DNA from: Bin80 sp964503085 | GTDB lineage: Bacteria; Bacteroidota; Rhodothermia; Rhodothermales; Bin80 | NCBI GenBank assembly: GCA_964503085.1 | Contig: CAZCYQ010000002.1 | Coordinates: forward strand, 1 to 64,000 | DNA length: 64,000 nt | Direction: 5' to 3' | Part shown: in pieces, positions 9,598 to 18,419 of the stretch | Position numbering within the stretch: the first letter of the stretch is position 1 | Layout of the letters: every line of letters starts with the position of its first letter | Program-made: the position numbers and the translations under genes | The notes under the pieces: generated by a model | Databases searched by the model: none | Seen by the model: the letters and a program-made list of their open reading frames with translations, nothing else | What the model was told of the DNA's origin: nothing

Positions 9598-10788
9598 TTA
9601 TAGGCACTCTATCACTACTGCTGTTCCCCCACCCGTGCCGTGGCAAAGAGCTGCAAGACCTAGTGATTTTCTACGAGTCCTGAGTGCGTGTAGGAGCGTC
9701 ACGACAACCCTGGCCCCTGAACATCCGATTGGATGTCCTAAGGCAATAGCACCACCATTCACATTTAGTATCCCGGGATCAATTCCAAGATCACGAACGA
9801 AAAGCACCGTACTTAAAGCAAACGCCTCGTTATTTTCATATAGATCTATGTCATCCACGCACATGCCAGTCACCCCTAGTGCACGCCGGGCTGCCTCGGC
9901 AGGAACCTCTATGAACCGGTCCCATGTTCCGGCTGCCCATGCGCTACCATGTATACGGGCTATCGGCCGCAGACTGTAATCTCTCACGAACTTTCCACTG
10001 GCAAGAAGAAGTGCTGCGGCTCCATCGCTTATTTGACTGCTGTTGCCCGCGGTCAGTAGTCCATCCTGTAAAAAAACAGGACGCAAATCGGCAAGTGTTT
10101 CTACAGTTGTGCCCGAGCGAATCCCCTCGTCCTGCTCTAGATTGCCCTTCCTTGTAGGGATTGGGGTGATTTCGGCATCGAACCCGCCATTCAATGTCGC
10201 TCTGTGTGCCCGGGAATGAGATTCTGCAGCTACGGCATCCAGTTCTCGGCGGCTTACGCGGAGCGCCTGTGCCAAACGCTCCGCCTGTAACCCCATAGCT
10301 TCACCGCTTGTGGGATCTGATAACCCATCCCTGTATAAAAGGTCTACCACCGCTTCCCCCTGTCCAGGAAGATACTTATACCCCCATCTGGCACTGCTGG
10401 AGAGAGCAAACCCTGTATCCGACATAGATTCCACACCTCCCGCCAAGACCAAGTTTGAAGCACCCGACTGGATAAATGCCGTTCCAGCAATCAGGCTCAT
10501 CATGCCAGAAGAACATACCATATCAATGCCAACTGCATCAACGGAGTGAGGGATGCCTGCAAGCTTTGCTGCTTGTCGGGGAACAAGCTGTCCATGACCA
10601 CCTTTCAGAACATGGCCCATCAAAATCAAATCGGGTGACAAGTCTGAAACTACGGACTGATCCAGTGCTGACCGAAGAATCGGTGCTGCAATTTTCGCCG
10701 GACTCAACGAGCGGAACGCCCCACCAAAACGACCAATTGGGGAACGTGTGGCACTCAAAATAAAGACATCATTCATCTTGGTCGGCAT
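9598..10788 (-). CDS. Thiolase (acetyl-CoA C-acetyltransferase family)
   Basis: 396 residues, the normal length for degradative or biosynthetic thiolases, which cleave 3-ketoacyl-CoA or condense two acyl-CoAs. The nucleophilic Cys is in MVCSSGMMS (about residue 92), the catalytic His in GGAIALGHPIGCSGAR, and the second Cys in LCHGTGGGTA. The ATG directly follows the TAA of the upstream DUF255 gene (TAAATG), so translation is probably coupled. The direction of the physiological reaction cannot be told from sequence. A role in fatty-acid or ketoacid breakdown is possible. Confidence 0.93.
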   Translation of the reverse strand: MPTKMNDVFILSATRSPIGRFGGAFRSLSPAKIAAPILRSALDQSVVSDLSPDLILMGHVLKGGHGQLVPRQAAKLAGIPHSVDAVGIDMVCSSGMMSLIAGTAFIQSGASNLVLAGGVESMSDTGFALSSSARWGYKYLPGQGEAVVDLLYRDGLSDPTSGEAMGLQAERLAQALRVSRRELDAVAAESHSRAHRATLNGGFDAEITPIPTRKGNLEQDEGIRSGTTVETLADLRPVFLQDGLLTAGNSSQISDGAAALLLASGKFVRDYSLRPIARIHGSAWAAGTWDRFIEVPAEAARRALGVTGMCVDDIDLYENNEAFALSTVLFVRDLGIDPGILNVNGGAIALGHPIGCSGARVVVTLLHALRTRRKSLGLAALCHGTGGGTAVVIECL

Positions 10789-12795
10789 TTAATCCGTGGC
10801 GTCTTGTAATCGGGCAATAACCGCTTCTGTATCCTGGGTCGGCAGATCACATGTGCTCCCATGACATACATGTATTGCCGGCTCATTACTGCCCCCGAAG
10901 ACCGGACGTGAAAGAATCACGGCATTGGGAGCATAAATTCGTCTAAGGGCCGATAACATCTCCTGCGTTCCAACAAGACTGCGGGCTCCCGAAACCAGCA
11001 CCTCGCTGCTGGGACCCAACGCATAGTCCAAGGCAGACAACGCTGCATTAAAGCCATCAGGGTAGTGCCGCAATCCCGCCGAATGCGCGGCAATCGCGTC
11101 ATGCCCAGCGGCTTCCAGTTCAGTCTTGCCGGTTATGCGTCCTAAGCGTAACAGATTCATCATCATTACAGCACCGCCTGCCGGGAGTGCGCTGTCAAAT
11201 GATTGCTTTGGGCGCATCAGGAGTGCCTCGCTGTCCTGTGCAGTCAGATAAAAGCCCCCCTCTTCATCTCCGAATTCAGCTAATACTGTTTGTGTGAGCC
11301 TCATCGCCCACAAACAATAGTTCTCTTCGCCGGTAGCTTCATAAAGTGCCAGGAGTCCCATGACCATATAGGCATAATCATCCAGCATGCCCGTTATTGC
11401 AGCTTCTCCCTCACGCCATCGATGCAGCAGTCTGCCTGGCTCCGGTACCATGTGTGCTTCAATGAATTGTGCGCATTTTACAGCACGGCGAATCAAATCG
11501 GCATCGTTCAACACCGTACCACACCGCGCCAGAGCGGCAATCATGAGTCCATTCCAGTCTGCTAACACCTTATCATCAAGGAGCGGACGTATACGCTGCG
11601 CGCGAAGATCGAATAGCTGCCTGGAGGCCACGAACAGACGCGCACTATCCGAAAGATCATCCCCCGGAGAACGATAAAGGATGTTGTTACCGGAACGATC
11701 TCCGGTAGCTTCATCAATATAATTACCTGTTTCAGTAAGATTGAATGCACCTGTGACAAGCCTTGCGGCTGCTGGATCCAGCACACTACGCACTTCATCC
11801 ATACTCCAGACATAGTATTTACCCTCGACTCCTTCAGAATCTGCGTCCTCTCCGGTACAATAGGTGCCTTCGGTATTCTGTAGTTCACGGCGAACGTACT
11901 CCAGTATGCTCCGAACTGTCTGCTCATACTCCAGACGTCCAGTTGCCTGAAATGCCTCAAGGTAGACTAGTGCCAGGAGCGCCTGATCATATAGCATCTT
12001 TTCGAAATGCGGCAAGCGCCACACTGGATCCGTACTGTAGCGGTGGAAACCCCCACCTATTTGATCAAACATCCCCCCTCGACGCATCTGCTGAAGCGTA
12101 TGTTCAACCATTTGCAGTGCGCGAGTATTTCCTGTACGATTCCAATAGCGCAGTAAGAATCTCAGACGTTCCGGGGACGGAAATTTGGGGGCATGACCAA
12201 ATCCACCATTGACTGAGTCAAATTGTTGCTCATGGTACTTGAATGCTGCATCAAGGACCTGTACAGATAACTCCCCTCCCGCAAGATCAAGCGTTGAGGC
12301 ATTCTGCAACGCACCTAAAAAGTTATCCGCGATTTTCTCCAGCGCGGACCGATCCTCCTGCCACATTTCTGCTATACGTGGAATGATCTGCAGCATACCA
12401 TCGCGTCCATAGCGCCCGGTCTTGGGGATATATGTACCTGCAAAAAATGGGCGCATGTCCGGCGTCATCATTATGGAGAGTGGCCATCCACCACGCCCGG
12501 TGGCAACCTGACAGGCGCTCATATAGATGCTATCCACATCTGGACGCTCCTCACGGTCAACCTTGATGTTAACGAATGTGTCGTTCAGCAATTGGGCCAC
12601 TTCTGTATCCTCAAACGACTCGTGCTCCATTACATGGCACCAATGGCACGTCGCATACCCGATTGAGAGAAATATTGGTCGATCAGTTGTCCGGGCAGTT
12701 GCAAAAGCCGCATCTCCCCAAGGCCACCAGTTAACCGGGTTATCCTTGTGCTGGAGAAGATATGGGCTCTTTTCGGAAGCCAAACGGTTGCTCAT
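10789..12795 (-). CDS. DUF255/YyaL thioredoxin-domain protein (SSP411 type)
   Basis: 668 residues, typical of the YyaL/SPATA20 family. The N-terminal thioredoxin-like domain (about residues 1-165) carries the dithiol CHWC in ATCHWCHVM near residue 50 and the family opening NRLASEKSPYLLQH. The rest is an (alpha/alpha) barrel like that of N-acylglucosamine epimerase-type enzymes, with GGFGHAPKFP and the GGIFDQIGGGF-like region (here GGMFDQIGGG). No signal peptide is seen, so it is cytoplasmic. The biochemical function of the family is not settled. Its start overlaps the stop of the glycerate kinase gene by 4 bases, and its stop abuts the thiolase start. Confidence 0.9.
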   Translation of the reverse strand: MSNRLASEKSPYLLQHKDNPVNWWPWGDAAFATARTTDRPIFLSIGYATCHWCHVMEHESFEDTEVAQLLNDTFVNIKVDREERPDVDSIYMSACQVATGRGGWPLSIMMTPDMRPFFAGTYIPKTGRYGRDGMLQIIPRIAEMWQEDRSALEKIADNFLGALQNASTLDLAGGELSVQVLDAAFKYHEQQFDSVNGGFGHAPKFPSPERLRFLLRYWNRTGNTRALQMVEHTLQQMRRGGMFDQIGGGFHRYSTDPVWRLPHFEKMLYDQALLALVYLEAFQATGRLEYEQTVRSILEYVRRELQNTEGTYCTGEDADSEGVEGKYYVWSMDEVRSVLDPAAARLVTGAFNLTETGNYIDEATGDRSGNNILYRSPGDDLSDSARLFVASRQLFDLRAQRIRPLLDDKVLADWNGLMIAALARCGTVLNDADLIRRAVKCAQFIEAHMVPEPGRLLHRWREGEAAITGMLDDYAYMVMGLLALYEATGEENYCLWAMRLTQTVLAEFGDEEGGFYLTAQDSEALLMRPKQSFDSALPAGGAVMMMNLLRLGRITGKTELEAAGHDAIAAHSAGLRHYPDGFNAALSALDYALGPSSEVLVSGARSLVGTQEMLSALRRIYAPNAVILSRPVFGGSNEPAIHVCHGSTCDLPTQDTEAVIARLQDATD

Positions 12796-14105
12796 GATGC
12801 TACAAGACCTATGCCTACATCCATCACGTTTGTATGTGTGGGGCCGGTGATCAGAAGTTGTTTCGTGGCACGGAGGCAGTTATATGCATCATTCGCTTCA
12901 AGGGCCGCGTACGGATCTACTCCGTGCGCCAATGCCACCGGAACCGTGTTCGGGGTTACCCATCCCCCCGCAGCATCCGTAGGCCCATCAATCCCATCCG
13001 TACCGCCAGAAAGCAGCACAGCATCCAAAGATGCCCCCTCGAGTACACATGCTGCGGCCAATGCTAGCTCCTGGTTGCGTCCACCCTTCCCATTACCCCG
13101 TACGGTAACCGTGGTTTCACCACCCCAAATAAAACATTGACCCGGTTTTAGACGCAAGACACGTCGCGCCATGGCTGCTCCCACTTCCCGTGCTTCACCG
13201 CATACATCATGATCCACCGATACAACCTCGAATCCCATAGTTTGAGCGGCAGCTTTTGCTGCTTTCAATGCGTTAACATTTGAGGCCAACAGCCGAAAAA
13301 CTGACTGTTCCAAAAGCTTCGTGTTTGGCTTCGGTGTATCTGGCAAGCTACCTTCAATTCCATGTTGCAGATACTGGTGCACTTCCGTTGGAAGTTGCAA
13401 ATCCAATCTCTGGATTATTTCTGTCGCGTCCTGCCAAGTAGTTGGATCACCCACCGTAGGCCCGCTCCCAATTACCGAGCTATCATCACCAATAACATCC
13501 GAGACAGCTAATGTGACCACATGTCCCGGCCACGCTGCTTCTGCAAGACGTCCCCCCTTTATGGCAGATAGATGCTTGCGGATCGTATTCAACTGATGTA
13601 TATCCGCACCGCTCTGCAAAAGCATCTGGTTTACCGTTCGAATATCCTGCAGAGATAAGCCATTGATCGGAGCACTCCACAACGCCGAAGCCCCACCGCT
13701 GAGTAACACGATGAGTGTATCGTCCCGCTCACAATCTTTCGCGACATTGAGAGCACGCTCCGCCGCACGCTGACTATTGATATCGGGGATTGGATGTCCA
13801 CCTTCGAAAATCCTTATCGCTGCAGGGCGTGCAAATTGATCTGGGAAGGAGTCCTTGTATCCGTGCGGTACAACTACCTCGCCCTCAAATGAGGCATTCG
13901 GGAAGCATTGCTCCAGTGCTGCTGCCATAGTCATAGCTGCTTTGCCAGCACCAACAACACGACATGAACCGAAAATAGGCAAGTCAACCACCTTCTCAAA
14001 TGCTCTATAGGCACTCACGCTATCTACCGCAACACTAAATATTCTCTTGGCCGCAAAACCAAACTCTGACGCCCACAAATCCCTATTTTTAGGCTCATTC
14101 ATCAT
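12792..14105 (-). CDS. Glycerate 2-kinase (GckA/MOFRL family)
   Basis: 437 residues with an N-terminal DUF4147 domain (VVGAGKAAMTMA, LSGGASALW) and a C-terminal MOFRL domain (GGRNQELALA and SGGTDGIDGPTDAAG). The family phosphorylates D-glycerate, usually to 2-phosphoglycerate, feeding glycolysis. A good SD (AGGAG) stands 6 bases before the first of two consecutive ATGs (14105, 14102). It is first in the minus-strand unit with DUF255 and thiolase. Only 8 bases separate its start from the divergent NIPSNAP gene, so its promoter must lie inside that neighbour. Confidence 0.92.
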   Translation of the reverse strand: MMNEPKNRDLWASEFGFAAKRIFSVAVDSVSAYRAFEKVVDLPIFGSCRVVGAGKAAMTMAAALEQCFPNASFEGEVVVPHGYKDSFPDQFARPAAIRIFEGGHPIPDINSQRAAERALNVAKDCERDDTLIVLLSGGASALWSAPINGLSLQDIRTVNQMLLQSGADIHQLNTIRKHLSAIKGGRLAEAAWPGHVVTLAVSDVIGDDSSVIGSGPTVGDPTTWQDATEIIQRLDLQLPTEVHQYLQHGIEGSLPDTPKPNTKLLEQSVFRLLASNVNALKAAKAAAQTMGFEVVSVDHDVCGEAREVGAAMARRVLRLKPGQCFIWGGETTVTVRGNGKGGRNQELALAAACVLEGASLDAVLLSGGTDGIDGPTDAAGGWVTPNTVPVALAHGVDPYAALEANDAYNCLRATKQLLITGPTHTNVMDVGIGLVAS

Positions 14106-14113
14106 TTACTCCT

Positions 14114-14884
14114 ATGCATCGTCGTTCTTTTATGTCAACCGTCCCGCTGGCCGCGGCACTACCATTTGTATCACCCGTTAGTCCCGGAAAACAACAACAG
14201 TATTTCGAACTCATAACATACCACACGAATGTAGGAGCCGGTAAATCGCGCGTTGCTGATTTTTATCGGGACGCAGCATTACCCGCTTACGGAAGACTGG
14301 GTATCGGACCAATAGGTGTATTTGCCCCTATGTATGGACCCAACCAGCCATCTCTCTACGTTATACTCCCTCATCAAACCATGGACTCTGCCATGCGAAG
14401 TAGTACATTGCTCCTGGATGATTTAGAATTCCGACGCTCGGGGGCAGATTTCCTAAATGCCACACTTGACAGTCCAGCCTATGTACGGCGAGAGCACCAA
14501 CTTATGCGTGCTTTCGTGGATATGCCGCAGATAGCAAAACCCGCCAATGGACCGGATAGAATATTTGAATTGCGAATATACGAGAGCCACAGCGACGTCG
14601 CTGGGCAGAAAAAAATTGCCATGTTCAACGAAGGTGGGGAGATTGCCATTTTCCATAAGACTGGGCTTAATCCAGTATTCTTCGGCGAGACACTATATGG
14701 ACCATTAATGCCAAATCTGACCTATATGCTGGGGTTTGAGAATATGTCTGAACGAGATGCGGCATGGGCAAGGTTTATTGTTGATCCAGAATGGATTGCA
14801 CTGCGCGATGATCCCACTTATGCAGATACCGTTTCCAATATTACGGACTTCATTCTTCGCCCCCTTCCATTTTCACAGATTTGA
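14114..14884 (+). CDS. NIPSNAP-family protein, probably exported
   Basis: 256 residues with two NIPSNAP-type ferredoxin-like halves: FELITYHTNVGAGKSRVADF near residue 34 and FELRIYESHSDVAGQKKIAM near 152. The second is followed by the GLNPVFFGETLYGP motif. The N-terminus has Arg-Arg (HRRSF) and a hydrophobic stretch, consistent with a weak Tat or Sec signal. Members have no agreed reaction; bacterial ones often accompany amidohydrolases or sugar-degradation genes. It leads the plus-strand unit, with the amidohydrolase ATG one base past its stop. ATG at 14114 is preferred; an internal ATG exists at codon 7. Confidence 0.85.
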   Translation: MHRRSFMSTVPLAAALPFVSPVSPGKQQQYFELITYHTNVGAGKSRVADFYRDAALPAYGRLGIGPIGVFAPMYGPNQPSLYVILPHQTMDSAMRSSTLLLDDLEFRRSGADFLNATLDSPAYVRREHQLMRAFVDMPQIAKPANGPDRIFELRIYESHSDVAGQKKIAMFNEGGEIAIFHKTGLNPVFFGETLYGPLMPNLTYMLGFENMSERDAAWARFIVDPEWIALRDDPTYADTVSNITDFILRPLPFSQI

Positions 14885-14885
14885 C

Positions 14886-16466
14886 ATGAAGAACTTACAA
14901 GCTTTTGTGATCCTGCTGGTTGTAGTCATATCGCTCCCCTTACTCGCATATGCACAGGTTGCGCCAGCTCCAGATCGTGGGCCTGATGAAGGCGAGGGGC
15001 CTTTTGAGCGCCTGGTCATCCGGGGGGCTACCGTGATTGACGGGACCGGCTCACCCCCTCGCAGTCCTATGGATATCGTGATTGAGGGGAACCGTATCGT
15101 ACGTGTGACCAGTGTTGGTGCCCCTTATGTGGACATCAATGAGGATCGCCGACCCGGTGAGGCAACTTTTGAAATTGATGCACATGGGAAATACGTGATG
15201 CCCGGGATTATAGATCTGCACGCCCATACGGGCGGAATCCCCAAGACTCCCGAAGCGGAATACATCTATAAGCTATGGCTCGCTCACGGAATCACAACAG
15301 TGCGAGGAGTTTCCTTCGGAGGCTTTGAGTGGTCACTGAATGAGAAAAAGCGGAGCGCTAAAAACGCAATCACTGCCCCCCACATGGTAAGTTACCATCG
15401 GCCCGGCAGCGGCTGGGACCAAGGCCCCGTCACAACCCCGGAAGCTGCGCGCGCCTGGGTACAATTTGCAGCCGAATCTGGAGTAGATGGCCTCAAGCTT
15501 GGCTCGTACCCGCCAGACATCATGTCTGCCCTGCTGGATGAGGCTGCCAAGCATAACCTCGGATCAACAGCCCATTTAGGACAGATGGGGGTAGCTCAAA
15601 TGAATGCGCTGGATGCAGCTAGGCTTGGACTTGGCAGCATGACCCACTTTTATGGACTCTTCGAGGCACTTTACGATGCACATGATGTGCAACCCTGGCC
15701 TGTAGATATGGACTACAACGACGAACAGATGCGCTTCGGACAGGTCGCGCGTCAGTGGTCGCTGGTAACCCCAAATAGCGATCGATGGCACGCTGTCATG
15801 AATGAATTCCTGGAACTGGACTACTATATCAATCCCACATTGAACATCTATTCGGCAGGACGGGATGTAATGCGAGCAAAAAATGCGGACTGGCACGAAA
15901 AATATACGCTCGGCAGTCTCTGGGAATTCTTTACACCAAGTCGCACCGATCATGGATCATATTTCTTCAACTGGACTACCCACGATGAGGTAGCGTGGAA
16001 GAAGTTTTATCAGGTCTGGATGCAGTTCCTCAATGAATACAAGAATCTTGGAGGCAAGGTTACAATCGGCAGTGATAGCGGCTATATCTATCAACTCTAC
16101 GGGTTCGGAACGATCCTGGAGTTTGAACTGCTGCAGGAGGCTGGATTCCATCCATTAGAAGTTGTTCGCGCTGCTACTATGCATGGGGCCATGGAGATCT
16201 ATAAGCCCCTCCAGAAACCCATCGACTTTGGAGTCATCCGCGCGGGCATGCGCGCGGATCTACTCATTGTAGACGAAAATCCATTGGCGAACTTTAAGGT
16301 TCTTTACGGAACGGGCGCTATGAAGCTCAACGATCAAACCGGTGAGGTTGAGCATGTAGGAGGAGTCAGGTATACCATCAAGGACGGTATCCTCTACGAT
16401 GCAAAAGCTCTCTTGGAGGATGTAGCCAATATGGTACAAGCGCAACGGTACAAGGAAACGGAATAG
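14886..16466 (+). CDS. Secreted metal-dependent amidohydrolase
   Basis: 526 residues from the ATG at 14886. A longer in-frame start overlaps the NIPSNAP gene by 50 codons and lacks a signal peptide, whereas this start gives a clean one (cleavage near AYAQ, residue 24). It is an amidohydrolase-superfamily TIM barrel hydrolysing a C-N bond outside the cytoplasm. The metal motif HAH lies at residues 112-114 after VMPGIIDL. Later candidate ligands are the His of STAHLG and MTHFYG, with Asp in TIGSDSGYIY. The C-terminal RADLLIVDENPL is typical of the imidazolonepropionase/dipeptidase-like branch. Substrate is unknown. It is followed by a DinB-fold gene and a TctCBA transporter, which may import the product. 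Confidence 0.9.
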   Translation: MKNLQAFVILLVVVISLPLLAYAQVAPAPDRGPDEGEGPFERLVIRGATVIDGTGSPPRSPMDIVIEGNRIVRVTSVGAPYVDINEDRRPGEATFEIDAHGKYVMPGIIDLHAHTGGIPKTPEAEYIYKLWLAHGITTVRGVSFGGFEWSLNEKKRSAKNAITAPHMVSYHRPGSGWDQGPVTTPEAARAWVQFAAESGVDGLKLGSYPPDIMSALLDEAAKHNLGSTAHLGQMGVAQMNALDAARLGLGSMTHFYGLFEALYDAHDVQPWPVDMDYNDEQMRFGQVARQWSLVTPNSDRWHAVMNEFLELDYYINPTLNIYSAGRDVMRAKNADWHEKYTLGSLWEFFTPSRTDHGSYFFNWTTHDEVAWKKFYQVWMQFLNEYKNLGGKVTIGSDSGYIYQLYGFGTILEFELLQEAGFHPLEVVRAATMHGAMEIYKPLQKPIDFGVIRAGMRADLLIVDENPLANFKVLYGTGAMKLNDQTGEVEHVGGVRYTIKDGILYDAKALLEDVANMVQAQRYKETE

Positions 16467-16518
16467 ACCTTGGTCAGTTATACGCATCCGTTTTAGCTTC
16501 AAAAACCACACTTATTTG

Positions 16519-17034
16519 ATGAAACAAGCAATTACCCTTTTCCTGATTGCAACTTTTGTGGCTCTGCCAGCCAGTGCACAGGAGCATGACAACAGCGCTT
16601 ATCTCACTGCTTTTTCGGGTGATTTTGATGGCGCATCTGAAAAACTGCATTCTCTGGGAGAAGCCATCCCCGCCGACCTTTTTGACTGGCGCCCTGCAGA
16701 AGGAATCCGCTCAGTTCTCGAAGTGCTGGATCACGTATCAGATGCCAACTTTGGCATTGCGGCAGCACTTGGCCATGCGTCGGACTACGGGGCCAATAAA
16801 TCCGAAACCAAAGAAGCCGCCCTCGAGCGTTTGATGGCTTCCCAAAATCACGTACGCGGACTCCTGGAAACCATGGGAGACTCGGACTTGGGGGAGTCTA
16901 TTGAACTCTTTGGGATGCAGCTGAACGTTTACGGAGCCTTGGCAATCATTGGCGGGCATACCCATGAGCACTTGGGACAGATGATCGCTTATGCGCGCTC
17001 AAATGGTGTCGCCCCGCCTTGGAGCGGTGGTTGA
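16519..17034 (+). CDS. Exported DinB-fold protein
   Basis: 171 residues from the ATG at 16519; a TTG lies just before it. A signal peptide ends near ASAQ (about residue 20). The mature part is a DinB/YfiT-like four-helix bundle with the typical opening FDGASEKLHSLGEAIP and FDWRP, then HVSDANF and GGHTHEHLGQMIAYAR. The spaced histidines in these last two motifs could bind a metal, as in DinB-like hydrolases or thiol transferases. The enzymatic role is unknown. The 3' end overlaps the TctC gene. Confidence 0.85.
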   Translation: MKQAITLFLIATFVALPASAQEHDNSAYLTAFSGDFDGASEKLHSLGEAIPADLFDWRPAEGIRSVLEVLDHVSDANFGIAAALGHASDYGANKSETKEAALERLMASQNHVRGLLETMGDSDLGESIELFGMQLNVYGALAIIGGHTHEHLGQMIAYARSNGVAPPWSGG

Positions 17035-18001
17035 TCGAGGAATCGTCTGGATTATTGGCCTGTTACTGGTCACCCTGTGTGCCTGTCAGACTAACGTTGA
17101 ACAGGCCTATCCTTCCCGTCCGCTGACCGTTATCGTGCCATGGAAAGCAGGTGGAGGTACTGATACCGCCACCCGCGCCTTGGCGGCTGTGCTACAGGAT
17201 GAGCTGGGGCAGCCTGTGAATGTGATCAATCGAACTGGTGGCGGTGGGATTGTTGGACACTATGCTCTTAGTCAAGCCCAGCCGGATGGCTATACGCTGG
17301 GTGCCATCACCGTTGAAATTACGATGATGCACTGGACCGGCCTTACCCCTCTTGACTATACAAACTACTCCCCGATTGCGCTGGTTACGGTCAATCCAAG
17401 CGCGATTACGGTGCGCAGTGATGCGCCTTGGGAAGACATACATGATCTCATTGCCGCGCTCGAGGCAGATCCAGGAACCTTAACAGCAAGCGGTACCTCA
17501 CTGGGCGGTATATGGGATTTGTGCAGGATTGGATTTCTCGAAGCTGTGGGCCTTGATCAGTCCGCCATGCCATGGGTCCCGAGTCAAGGGGCGGCGCCTG
17601 CCTTGCAGGAGCTACTGGCAGGCGGAGTGGATGTTGTGACGGCCTCTCTTGCTGAAACCGATGCACTGCGCCGGGCTGGCCGAGTTCGAACGCTTGCTCT
17701 GATGGCAAATGAACGACTGTCCGTGGCCCCAGATGTACCCACGCTTAAAGAACTCGGGATTGACTACGCATCCGAAGGTGGCTGGATGGTGCTTGCCGCT
17801 CCGGAAAACCTGCCGAACGCACGCTTGGAACTGCTGCGTGTGGCCGTCTGGAATGCATCCCGCAAACCTGAATTCAGCGTGCCCCTTGAACGAGCAGGAT
17901 TTAGATTGCGGCATCTTACCGGAGACGCTCTTGAAACATTCCTTCGGGAAGAAGATCATCGTAGTGGCATACTCTTGAACGAAGCAGGACTTGCCTTATA
18001 A
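16991..18001 (+). CDS. tctC: Tripartite tricarboxylate transporter substrate-binding protein (TctC)
   Basis: Up to 336 residues. Extracytoplasmic solute receptor of a TctABC-type carboxylate transporter. It has the diagnostic opening YPSRPLTVIVPWKAGGGTD, then GGGGIVGH and the later VPTLKELGID. The N-terminus reads as a lipoprotein signal (hydrophobic stretch ending LCAC; Cys32 likely lipidated). ATG at 16991 overlaps the DinB gene by 44 bases; a GTG at 17027 would overlap by 8 and still leave the signal, so the start is uncertain. Tct receptors commonly bind citrate or related di/tricarboxylates, but the ligand here is unknown. The GC content looks higher than in flanking genes (by eye). Confidence 0.9.
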   Translation: MRAQMVSPRLGAVVDRGIVWIIGLLLVTLCACQTNVEQAYPSRPLTVIVPWKAGGGTDTATRALAAVLQDELGQPVNVINRTGGGGIVGHYALSQAQPDGYTLGAITVEITMMHWTGLTPLDYTNYSPIALVTVNPSAITVRSDAPWEDIHDLIAALEADPGTLTASGTSLGGIWDLCRIGFLEAVGLDQSAMPWVPSQGAAPALQELLAGGVDVVTASLAETDALRRAGRVRTLALMANERLSVAPDVPTLKELGIDYASEGGWMVLAAPENLPNARLELLRVAVWNASRKPEFSVPLERAGFRLRHLTGDALETFLREEDHRSGILLNEAGLAL

Positions 18002-18419
18002 CAGCATCTATTTGCGAATACCGGGGATAGTATTTCTGATCCTCGCTGCCGCCATATGGCTGGGCACCCGTAATTTTCCTTCCCTCCCTGAGGGCTATCC
18101 TGGGCCGGGGCTTTTTCCAAATGCGCTGGCATTTTTGCTGGTGCTGGTCGGGATCGGCCTGCTTTGGCGGCCATCTGCTGAAGTTGTCCCCGCTACACAT
18201 CAACTGTCCGCAAAAGGTGTCACACGCATTTTGGGCGGACTCTCAGGTGCACTCCTCTTCCTACTGATAAATCCCTTGACCAGTATTGGTGCTGCTGCCG
18301 GCATGACCTGCCTGGTGTGTGGCATGGCCATGCGAGCTCGAATCAAGGCAGTGCTGATTACTTCTGCGACCACCGGGGTCATGATACACCTGCTCTTTTC
18401 TGGACTGCTGGCCCTCTGA
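17991..18419 (+). CDS. tctB: TctB small membrane subunit
   Basis: 142 residues, the usual TctB size, with four predicted TM segments (about residues 8-24, 42-58, 78-95, 117-138). The YPGPGLFPNALAFLLVLVG stretch is the family signature. It is the small integral-membrane subunit that partners TctA. No ATG is available: translation most likely starts at TTG 17991, overlapping tctC by 11 bases, or at a second TTG at 18012. Its stop overlaps the tctA ATG by one base (TGATG). Confidence 0.87.
   Translation: MPYNSIYLRIPGIVFLILAAAIWLGTRNFPSLPEGYPGPGLFPNALAFLLVLVGIGLLWRPSAEVVPATHQLSAKGVTRILGGLSGALLFLLINPLTSIGAAAGMTCLVCGMAMRARIKAVLITSATTGVMIHLLFSGLLAL

Noticed and set aside
14736..14885. Upstream extension of the amidohydrolase reading frame.
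   Set aside because: It lies inside the NIPSNAP gene, and the ATG at 14886 gives a proper signal peptide.
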